Source of the DNA: Maea johnstoni
Lineage: Eukaryota > Annelida > Polychaeta > Spionida > Magelonidae
Length of the DNA stretch: 64,000 nucleotides
NCBI GenBank assembly: GCA_963942565.1
Contig: OZ012686.1
Coordinates: 29,485,066-29,549,065, forward strand
Direction: 5' to 3'
Shown: positions 1 to 9,200 of the stretch, piece after piece
Layout: the number at the start of each line of letters is the position of its first letter
Position numbering within the stretch: position 1 is the stretch's first letter
Translations under genes and position numbers: made by a program
Notes under the pieces: generated by a model
Told to the model about the DNA's origin: nothing
The model's input: the letters and a program-made list of their open reading frames with translations, nothing else
The model's database searches: none

Positions 1-600
1 AAATCATGGCAATCAATAGCCTTGGAATTAATGTCCTTTTCATTGTTTGACAAAGGACCTTTTAGTGATTAAAAAAATCATGGCACTGAAGAGCCTTGTA
101 TGTTCATTATTTCTTCAACAATGACAAATGACCTTATTTACTTTAAAATTTGTGGCACTGAATGGCCTTTTTTGCTGATGGGTTTCTGAGCCTATATTCA
201 TTCATCTGTCGGATTCCTTTTTTTATCATTGTGGCTTACATAACGCTGGGTGGTCAATGTACGTCCTTTTACAAGGTCCTCAAAGTGTAACACTGGGTTT
301 GAGAAGACGGTTCCACTCTTTTTAATGCGCCTTTCTTTAGTTGTTTTGGTGAAGCCTGTGTGACAACTGGGTATTACACCTTCCTATCTGTAGAAAGATT
401 GATCTCCTCTTCTTTGATGTTATCTATTACAAAGTATTCATGTTGACTACCTGGTGAGCTTTACTGGGTGAAACCTGTGTGCCTTTTGGGTATAGCACCT
501 TCCTTTCTGTAGGAAGATTGATCGCTTCTTTGATATTATCTTTTACAAAGTCCTCATTTTGAAGTTAGCAGAAATCAGTTCTATGCCCTCGGCAGAGCCA

Positions 601-792
601 GAGATAGCATAGTCTCAATTGCCCCAGTTTAGTATGAAATTGCACCGTCTGCATACACCAATCATTCCGTTGGACATTAAGCAGACTATGCAGAAAGACT
701 TAGGAAGAGATGTAAGTGATGTCAACCAGCATGTCATGTTTTTGAATTTTTCATCTGGTGTTTCCAATGTTCGCTGGGACAAGAGTATTTCT
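601..792 (+). pseudogene. fragment of Helitron SGNH-hydrolase gene
   Basis: This is a near-identical copy of about 190 bases from the middle of the gene at 12551-13345. The shared peptide includes MKLHRLHTPIIPLDIKQTM and SSGVSNVRWDKSIS. Relative to that gene, about 21 bases between two CAG words are missing just before the homology becomes continuous. The fragment carries neither the N-terminal nucleophile block nor the C-terminal DGCH block, so it cannot be functional. It shows that a second copy of the Helitron, or of this gene, once lay upstream. It is followed directly by a 40-base LINE fragment. Confidence 0.85.
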
Positions 793-810
793 TCTGGGTG
801 AAGCCTGTCT

Positions 811-850
811 GTCCGCTAAGGTCCACGTCATGTAAATCCTTCATAATTCC
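811..850 (-). mobile_element. 40-bp LINE reverse-transcriptase fragment
   Basis: These 40 bases appear identical to 16829-16868, which lies inside a LINE reverse-transcriptase remnant. On the minus strand they read GIMKDLHDVDLSGR, as in the fingers region of jockey/I-type reverse transcriptases. The fragment abuts the SGNH pseudogene, so this stretch is a composite of two unrelated elements. Confidence 0.6.
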
Positions 851-1106
851 TTACTTCCTGTGTGTCTGTGGGGTATAACACCTTCCTATCTGTAGGAAGA
901 TTGATCTTCTCTTCTTTAATGCCTCGCTGTCATAACCTTATTCTGACCGGGCTTGGTAATCTCAGAGTACTGCAAAGCACCTCATCCTCTCCCTCGCCCT
1001 CAATCGAAGGGTCAACAAGTGCAGTAGCACCATTATCACTAGTCATAAAATCCGTACATGCTTGTGTATCCATGTGGACCCTATTGCTCCTTCCACTTCC
1101 AGTTCC

Positions 1107-2715
1107 AGTCCCTGCATGCTCATGTTTCCTTTTTGAAGCCGAGTCTGAGGATTACTGCGACCGAGATAAGAGTTGACCAGCAGTACAAAAGGAACTGGAG
1201 GGACCTGATTCAGCTGCATCATCCAACTCCATTGTAAAATTCTTTCCCAACTCATTAATGCTCGAGTTCAGAAAAAAAAGTGGGATTTTTATTTTATTTT
1301 TATTTACCTCCCTACTGACTCTGCAAAAATGGTCTGGGAAACATCCTGGAAACTGAAAATCAATTAAGGGTCGCCTAAAGAACAAAAATAAGCAGATCAG
1401 TGTATGAACAAATAGATTTTGCAATATAATATTGGGTGATTGAGATTCAAGGAGCTCTGATCAGCCTATGTCTATGCTTGGCTATTTGCCTATTGAGGAG
1501 GCCTGACTTGCTGGTCACTAAATTGTCGTCTGCCTTAGGCTGATATGACAACTTATCAGCTAATCAATACGAATAGTGTTGGTTAAAAATTAAAGCAGCA
1601 ATACTAAATTTATCAAAATAAGATAAAACATGGAACAATGTTTTTGGTAAACTCAGCAAAGACTCAACAATGGGATGCGCACAATTTGTCAGCTTCACGT
1701 AGTAGAACTGGCGCCAGTTCTACTACGTGAGCTAACAGTGCATTTCACATCATGTGCAAATTATCACTGTTCGGTCTTATTGAATTAAATAACATACCCT
1801 GTTAGGGACCACACCATTTTGCTAAGGAGTGAGTATTACATGCCGATTAACCTATGGCCCTTGACCAACTCAAATCAAGAATCTTTGAGTGAGATATAAT
1901 AATGAGATATGCCTAATTATGCTGATATGACAGTCCCTGCATGCTTGTGTTTCCTTTTTGAAGCCAAGTCTGAGGATTGCTGCGACCTGGATAAGAGTTG
2001 ACCAGCATTACAAAAGGAACTTCTTTCTCTTGAGCACAGCTCCTCCATAACTGGCTGATCAACTGCTTGTGCTTTTCCTGTATCTCCTCGCGCTTCCTCT
2101 GAATGAATGCTGCATCATCCAACTCCATTGTAAAATTATGTCTCCCATATACTGGTATTTCCATCAGTACTTAAACACTTGTCATCCCAATTGTATTTCT
2201 GATATTGGAAATAACCCTAATAATTAACCTACAAATTAGGAAAGTTGTCTCATGCTTGATTTAGAACGAAAGCAAGTCTGAAGTGTTTATTAGTCACCTT
2301 TTTCACATTTTTTTCTGCTTTCTGATAATGGTGCTCTTGTTGGAGAAATTGTCTTTAATCAGCACAGCTCCTCAACTGATTGATAAACTGTTTGTGCTCT
2401 TCCTCATCCACTCTCTCCTCAGGTTTGCTTCTGATGTAGGTTCCGTCCTTTCTCTCCTTTTTTATTTCAATTATTTTTATGCGTTGTCAATGTTCTTCAA
2501 AAAAAACATTCTTATATAGAAGTTCACGCTTCCTGTGTACTCTGGTAATGTCTGCCTACTATTCCGAATGCTGTAATGCACTCCTCCATAACTGGCTGAT
2601 CAACTGCTTGTGCTCTTCCGGTATCTCCTCGCGCTTCCTCTGAATGAATGCTGCATCATCCAACTCCATTGTAAAATTATGTCTCCCATATACTGGTATT
2701 TCCATCAGTACTTAA
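1107..2715. repeat. interleaved duplicated segments
   Basis: Two short modules are repeated. One, starting 'agtccctgcatgct', lies at about 1107-1197 and again at 1932-2022. The other contains 'tgctgcatcatccaactcc' and lies at about 2040-2175 and 2580-2715, with a partial copy near 1208-1245. In the copy at 1932-2175 the two modules are adjacent and in the same order. Short open frames here (about 70-90 codons) follow the repeat pattern and resemble no protein I know. The remainder of 1240-1690 and 1740-1930 shows no recognisable feature. Confidence 0.6.
1695..1730. repeat. perfect 36-bp palindrome
   Basis: The arm TCACGTAGTAGAACTGGC (1695-1712) is followed with no spacer by its exact reverse complement (1713-1730). 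The symmetry stops at the next base on each side. Such a site can extrude as a cruciform. The bases ctaa follow one position after the palindrome, which recalls a Helitron 3' end, but the usual spacing is not kept. Confidence 0.9.
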
Positions 2716-3840
2716 ATGGTGCTCTTGTTTGAGAAATTGTCTCTTGTCAGCACAGCTCCTTCTCAATTAGTTGATTAGCTGTTTGTGCTCTTCCTCATCC
2801 ACTCTCTCCTTAGGTTTGCCTCTGACGTAGGTTCCGTCCTTTCTCTCCTTTTTTATTTCAATTATTTTTATGCGTTGTCAATGTTCTTCAAAAAAAATAC
2901 TTATATAGAAGTCCACGCTTCCTGTGTACTCTGGTAATGTCTGCCTACTATTCCGAATGCTGTAATGCACTCCATTCACAAGGAAATTGTTTATGGCTTC
3001 AGAGAGTCATAAGTACTGATCTTCATTGTACCAAGTCTAAGCTTACTGTCTACTGGACCGATACTAAGATTAAGCCATCATCGGATCTTTTTTTTTCTGT
3101 ACACATGCTTTATAATGGTGCTCTTGTTTGAGAAATTGTCTCTTGTCAGCACAGCTCCTTCTCAACTAGTTGATTAGCTGTTTGTGCTCTTCCTCATCCA
3201 CTCTCTCCTCAGGTTTGCCTCTGACGTAGGTTCCGTCCTTTCTCTCCTTTTTTATTTCAATTATTTTTATGCGTTGTCAATGTTATTCAAAAAAAATACT
3301 TATATAGAAGTCCACGCTTCCTGTGTACTCTGGTAATGTCTGCCTACTATTACGAATGCTGTAATGCACTCCATTCACAAGGAAATTTTTTATGGCTTCA
3401 GAGAGTCATAGGTACTGATCTTCATTGTACCAAGTCTAAGCTTACTGTCTACTGGACCGATATTAAGATTAAGCCATCATCGGATCATTTTTTTTCTGTA
3501 CACATGCTTTATAATGGTGCTCTTGTTTGAGAAATTGTCTCTCGTCAGCACAGCTCCTCAACTAGTTGATTAACTGTATGTGCTCTTCCTCATCCACTCT
3601 CTCCTCAGGTTTGCTTCTGATGTAGGTTCCATCCTTTTTCTCCTTTTTTATTTAAATTATTTTTATGCTTTGTCAATGTTCTTCAAAAAATACATACTTA
3701 TATAGAAGTCCACAATGAAATTGTTTATGGCTTCAGAGAGTTATTGGTACTGATCTTCATTTTACCAAGTCTAAGCTTACTGTCTACTTGACCGATATTA
3801 AGATTAAGCCATCATCGGATCATTTTTTTTCTGTACACAT
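2328..3840. repeat. ~399-bp tandem array, four units
   Basis: The word 'atggtgctcttgtt' starts units at 2328, 2716, 3115 and 3514 (spacings 388, 399, 399). Units 2 and 3 are nearly identical; unit 1 is interrupted by another repeat module and unit 4 has a shortened middle. Each full unit holds a spurious 64-codon frame because the sequence is repeated, not because it is conserved protein. The array lies just upstream of the MITE and the Helitron, and might belong to the Helitron's left flank. Confidence 0.85.
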
Positions 3841-3942
3841 TCTTTACTGATAATGAAAATATGTAATGTCTTCCTCTACATATTAAATATTCGTATAAGC
3901 AGCCATTGTTAGTAATGGTGATTTTATTTTCAATATTATGTA

Positions 3943-4441
3943 CAGGCGAACTCGGCTGCACGGTATGAATGTAATATGTACTTTTGTCTATGACTGATGC
4001 ATGCACATTAAGTATGTGTATTGGATCATACGCAATTCTTAGGCTTTATTTCTAAATCTGGAACCTGAACAACGCTGACCAAAATCACGGCACGCACAAT
4101 TCTATTTACAATGTAAATAGCATTGTGTATGCTGGTCAAACAGAAGACTGGAACTGTCTGGGCGTCCCCATCAGACAAATACATGTACAATAGAAGTTTA
4201 GCAAGTAGGGCTATTATCACTAACGATTTTTTGATTCTTTATTCAATTATAATTTTACCGATACCATACTTTTATTTTTATTTGCAATTGATTCCGACTT
4301 AAGTAAAATGGGTTCCCCAATGACATTATATAGACAACTGCATATGACGGACTGAGTTTGGTATATGTATATGTTGGACTTTGTTTTATGACAGACAAAT
4401 TTTCCTTGTCGCTGTGAGTCTGTAATATGCGAGTTCGCCTG
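3943..4441. mobile_element. MITE, TA target site, pogo/Tc1-mariner type
   Basis: The element starts CAGGCGAACTCG and ends with its inverse CGAGTTCGCCTG, directly flanked by TA on both sides. It is 499 bp and has no transposase. Internal sequence (for example the 'atcacggcac' and 'gcatatgacggact' segments) matches the 485-bp element at 36820-37304, so both belong to one family. TA duplication and terminal CAG are typical of Tc1/mariner-superfamily, especially pogo-like, non-autonomous elements; the subfamily is inferred. Confidence 0.75.
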
Positions 4442-4565
4442 TATGCCCATGTATATATATATATATATGGCCTAAGCTGCCAGATTTACTCACAAAGTAA
4501 GAAGTACTCTCAGCCTGAAATATTTCTACCATCCACAGGCAGTATATTGTGTTCTTTGGTCATAT

Positions 4566-6056
4566 ATGTCATGTATCCTTTTCCACTCCAGATTCCTTGA
4601 TCATCAATCACACCAGAACGGCCTGATGTCTACTGATCATAGTTACAACAGGGGAGGCCTGCCCAGCTCAATTTATCATGAGCATGCATATACCAATTCC
4701 AAAGGCCATACTTATCGTTCTGCAAAGGGGTCTTTACCACCATCTCCTGAAAAGGAGAAAATATCATTGAACAACAAAGTATTCAAAGTCCATAGCACAC
4801 CTGGCGATGGCAACTGCTTTTTTCATGCTGTCAGTCTAGCTGTAATAGGTGACTATTCCCAATCTGATTCCCTCAGAAAGAGAGTTTGTTTGTATATCAT
4901 CGAAAACTGGACTGAGTGTATGGAAAAAATTCACATTAATCACGGTCCCTCTATGACAAAGGAAAACTATGTCATTTCAATGTTACATAAGAAAGGCTGG
5001 GCTACTGCCTCTGAAATAGAAGTAGCGGCCAACATCTTGGGGCAGCCTATAACGGTTTGGCTGTGGACTGGTATTGATCACAGTCCATTCTTACAAACTT
5101 TTTCTCCAATCTCAAGTAATGACAGTGCTAACGTCATTAATGTTCTTTTACGAAATAACCATTATGAAATGATTGAGTTGTATTCATCAGAACAAACAAC
5201 TCCCTTAAACATGACAGTTTGTAATGAAACCATAAATTCTGTACCTGATGTAGTAGTATCATCTAGAGGAAAAGAATGTTCACCCACTCAATCTAAAGCA
5301 AGAAAATTTGGGGTTCTCTATGAGCCTGCTGTTTTAAATGAAACATTTTCTCAGATGAGGAATCGTAAATGTAAAAATTTTAGGAGTTTGCAAAATGTTT
5401 CTACCTATATTGATGAAGGTCAAAAAAATTGTTCACCCACCCAATCTAAAGCACGAAAATTTGGGGTTCGCTATGAGCCTGCAGTTTTGAATGAAACATA
5501 TGTTCAGAGTAGGAATCGTAAACGAAGAAACGCTGATAGATTGAAAAATGTTTCTTCCAATATTGGTGACATTCCTGAAGCCCCCCCGATACTTGATAGG
5601 ATTTTGCAAAACGTTTACACCGATATTGATGAAGGTAATGTAGCAGTTGATGATGAAACTCAAACACATCAGTCTGCAACTGAAACCTTAACCTCTGTAC
5701 CTGATGTACTAGTATCATCTAGGGAAAAAAATTGTTCACCCACCCAATCTAAAGCACGAAAATTTGGGGTTCGCTATGAGCCTGCAGTTTTGAATGAAAC
5801 AAATGTTCAAAGGACGAATCGTAAACGAAGCAAAGCTGATAGATTGAAAAATGTTTTTTCCAATATTGGTGACATTCCTGAAGCCCCTCCGATACTTGAT
5901 AGGAGTTTGCAAAACGTTTCTACTGATATTGATGAAGGTAATGTAGCAGTAGATGATGAAACTCAAACACATCAGTCTGCAACTGAAACCTTAACCTCTG
6001 TACCTGATGTACCAGTATCATCTAGGGAAAAAAATTTGTTCACCCACCCAATCTAA
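4566..6056 (+). CDS. Helitron ORF with OTU cysteine-protease domain
   Basis: The 496-codon frame carries an ovarian-tumour (OTU) domain at residues ~70-205. The Cys box GDGNCFFHAV gives nucleophile Cys84 and Asp81, and RNNHYEMIEL gives catalytic His199, the usual spacing for this fold. OTU enzymes remove ubiquitin; in Helitrons the role is unknown. Residues ~235-490 are a tandem protein repeat. The first Met at 4566 follows a pyrimidine-rich stretch and a possible splice acceptor near 4590, so the natural start may be spliced or at a later Met. The frame ends soon after a one-base register change against the earlier repeat copies. The Rep/helicase frame continues the same repeat in the next register, so the two were very likely one protein. 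Confidence 0.85.
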   Translation: MSCILFHSRFLDHQSHQNGLMSTDHSYNRGGLPSSIYHEHAYTNSKGHTYRSAKGSLPPSPEKEKISLNNKVFKVHSTPGDGNCFFHAVSLAVIGDYSQSDSLRKRVCLYIIENWTECMEKIHINHGPSMTKENYVISMLHKKGWATASEIEVAANILGQPITVWLWTGIDHSPFLQTFSPISSNDSANVINVLLRNNHYEMIELYSSEQTTPLNMTVCNETINSVPDVVVSSRGKECSPTQSKARKFGVLYEPAVLNETFSQMRNRKCKNFRSLQNVSTYIDEGQKNCSPTQSKARKFGVRYEPAVLNETYVQSRNRKRRNADRLKNVSSNIGDIPEAPPILDRILQNVYTDIDEGNVAVDDETQTHQSATETLTSVPDVLVSSREKNCSPTQSKARKFGVRYEPAVLNETNVQRTNRKRSKADRLKNVFSNIGDIPEAPPILDRSLQNVSTDIDEGNVAVDDETQTHQSATETLTSVPDVPVSSREKNLFTHPI

Positions 6057-6200
6057 AGCACGAAAATTCGGAGTTCGCTATGAGCCTGCAGTTTTGAATG
6101 AAACATATGTTCAGAGGAGGAATCGTAAACGAAGAAACGCTGATAGATTGAAAAATGTTTCTTCCAATTTTGGTGACATTCCTGAAGCCCCCCCGATACT
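5274..6200 (+). repeat. in-frame ~303-bp coding repeat in Helitron protein
   Basis: A module beginning SPTQSKARKFGVRYEP recurs with starts near 5278, 5431, 5734 and 6038. The first unit is short (153 bp) and the next is 303 bp (101 codons), so the repeat kept frame. The last interval is 304 bp because a run reading A7-T2 in one copy is A7-T3 in the next. Each long unit ends with VSSREK. The module is basic in its first half and acidic in its second half. It links the OTU domain to the zinc-finger and Rep region. Confidence 0.85.
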
Positions 6201-9200
6201 TGAAGATGAACATTTTAATGTGGCTCTGCAGGCAGTCAGGGCTTTTGAAATTAAGCAAATGAGTTATCAGTGGAACACCTGTAAAATTTGCAATGAGTGT
6301 AGAATTGGTACAAAAAATTACAAAAGTGGTGTCTGCAAGCGATGTTTCAGAGATAAGGCTGAAATAAAAATGTTTTCCAGCGAAAATAATATGAATCCTA
6401 AAGCGGTGCCCCAAGAATTGAATGATTTAACTGTCATTGAGCAACAGCTCATTTCTAGGATTTCCCCATGCATTAATGTTCACATGCTTAAGCACGGAGG
6501 TATTGCAGCCAGTGGGCATTGTGTTACTTTCCCACAAGAAATTAATGAACCTGCACAAATATTTCCTAGGTTACCATCTGAATTAAGTATAATTAAAGTT
6601 CGCAAGCAAGGACGAAATGACACTTCGAAAGATTTTAAGATTCGTAGATTCAAGGTACAACACGCTCTGGAATGGCTCAAAGCAAATAATAAAGCATATT
6701 CTGATATACTTATTTGCCCTGACAGACTTTTAATGCTTCCCGTTGATGGCGAAATAGATGACATTCCCACTGTTGTTTATAATGCCGACACTCTCCATGG
6801 CAATGACAAAGGGCCAGCTGAAAATCAATTTGACATAGGTGAGGTAACTGGAACAACAAATTCTTGTGTTATTTTACCAGATGAACCCCGTAATATTTGT
6901 GCTGAAGTACAAAACATTGTCAACGAAGTTGTTCAAAATCCCAAGGAGGTTACTGAAAATCGTCGTGGTACAATCACCATTCCATGGCCTAGTCGCGGTG
7001 ATGTTCCTGTATCTGAGTTCACTACTGCTTATTTCTTTACTCTAGCATTTCCGTGTCTTTTCCCATATGGAGAAGGTGATTATCATATAAATAGATCCAG
7101 AACTTGTGAATCAATGAAGGATTGGGCACAACATTTGCTTTGGTATAAAGATGGTCGATTTGCTCATCATCCTTATTTTAAATTTGTGGTGCATAATATG
7201 ATTTCTAGAAGCGATGCAATTAAACGCAGTATGTTCATTGTTCAGCAGCAGTTAGGTGATGGACATTTGACAGTGGCTGATTTGAAGCTGAAGCTGCAAG
7301 AAGGTGATGAGTCATTTATTAAAAAAATACTTTATTTCGGGGCCTCCTTACGTGGAACTTCTCAGTATTGGAGTCAAAAATCGAAGGAGCTTAGATCTCT
7401 TATCCAATTTAAAATCAATGAAGGCAGTGGACTTCCTTCTTTTTTTGCAACAGCCAGTTGTGCAGAATTCCACTTTAAGCCTCTGAGGAGACTCCTGGCC
7501 AACTATGCACTTGAAACTAGTGGAGAAGTGGTTGACTTCACTAGTCATTCCAATTTATTTCAAAGTCTCCAGAAAAATACTCATGTTGTTTCACAATATT
7601 TTGATCTAAGGACTAGTGACTACTTTCAGGAAGTAATGGAACCAGTATTCAATGTGAATGCATACTGGTATCGCATGGAATTTGCGAAATCTAGGGGCAT
7701 GGTGCATTGGCATGGTTTATGTTGGAGGAGAGACCGTGAGCCTCATAACCTTTTGTTTGAGGCTTTTCAAGAAGGCCTGTCAGATGAATCTGCTGCAGAT
7801 AGGTTATCTGAATGGGCTAAAGCAAATTTTAAAATGAGTGCATCTCATCCAGCTGGTAGTGATTCTGATGGCAAGCCCAGGAAGGACTTATGGCCACCTC
7901 CTGAAGGTACTGCACCAGTACCTCCAGAGGAGAGTAATCCATTAGCTAAATTACTTATGGATGTCAGCTCATCCCAACAAAACATATTGGATGATTACCT
8001 GCTTCTGACAAATCGCATTAACCTTCATAGGTGTTCTGATTACTGTCTTGTTCCTCCAAAGTCAAAGCGTGAAGCAGCATCAGAAAAAGTCTGCAGAATG
8101 GAGTTTGGGAAGATGTCAGCACCTGGAAAGGTGTTACGGTCTGACCCAGCACTAGTTAAAGATCGCAATGGATCTTTACGCCTTGAAATGGCTAGGGATC
8201 ATCCCATGATTGTTCAAAATTCCCAAATACAAACACAAGCATGGAGGGCAAATAGTGACATATCACTCATACTGTCAAAGAGTTCTCCTGACAATCCTTC
8301 AGTGCAGGAAATAACTGCTACTGAGAAATATATAACTGGGTATGCGTGTAAGGGAAATCAACCAACAGGAGCTGTAGCAGATTTATTTAAGGATGTAATT
8401 AATATGTCAAATGAAACTGCATCTTCCTCAAAATCACTTGTTTCAAAACTTCTCATTGGAACTGTAAAGAGAGATGTTTCTGCCATTGAAGCTTCTTACG
8501 AATTATCTACTATCCCGCTTTATAGAAGTAGCCACATATTTCAATCTTTAAGTTTGACAGGAGCAAGACTTTTGGAACGCAATGGCTCTACTGTGACAAA
8601 GAAATCTGTTTTAGACAGGTACTTGCTACGAGATGTAAATGACAATGTCTCACTTTATGACTTTGCCTGTAGAGGTGGGAAAGTTCCAGTCATTTCGGGT
8701 AGTCATACCCAGCCCTCTTGGCCTTTAGATGAGTCTTATTCCAGAACCAAATTACTATTGCACTGGCCTAGCTGGCGAAGTATTTCAGATATAAAGGATG
8801 GTTCAACTCCATGGGTTGATGCAATGTATGAATTTATGATGTCAGGAAACTGTCCAAACTTTGTTATGGCTGAAGTAGAGCGGGCAAAATCCAAAACAAA
8901 GGAAAGTACTGAAACCAATTCGGAAGATGCATTAGGTGATGATGGCCCTTCAGATCAACCTGAATGGATGGATGTTGTAAGACCCAACGTTTTGTATGAG
9001 GATTATTCTGCTGATTTTTCATATGACGATGGTAGTTCTGATTATGACTGGAAGTCAACCTCAATTAATTTGCCTGAGGTCCCCTATGGGAACTGGGTTG
9101 AGAAACTTAATGAAAAATTGCCTGATGTTGATATTCTCCAAATTCCAGATGTGAATCTGGCTAGTTTAAACAACGACCAGAAGTTCGCTTTTGACCTGGT

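Larger units (their letters stand above)
347..935. repeat. degenerate ~120-bp direct repeats
   Basis: A segment containing the words 'caccttcctatctgtag' and 'gaagattgatc' recurs three times, near 347-450, 472-565 and 857-935. The third copy is separated from the others by the SGNH-gene fragment at 601-792. No coding potential or terminal structure is visible. The first ~340 bases of the window also repeat a loose word, 'atggcactgaa' followed by 'gacctt', but hold nothing else I can name. Confidence 0.55.

Noticed and set aside
1731-1736. Canonical Helitron 3' terminus (CTRR) after the 36-bp palindrome
   Set aside because: ctaa follows by only one base instead of the usual spacing and no insertion junction could be shown.
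2937-3530. Two nearly identical 64-codon frames
   Set aside because: They are the same phase of consecutive 399-bp repeat units and carry no protein motif.
6025-6045. Programmed -1 frameshift at AAATTTG joining the OTU and Rep frames
   Set aside because: A -1 shift leads into the wrong frame; the register change needs +1 or one base fewer, so a simple indel is more likely.
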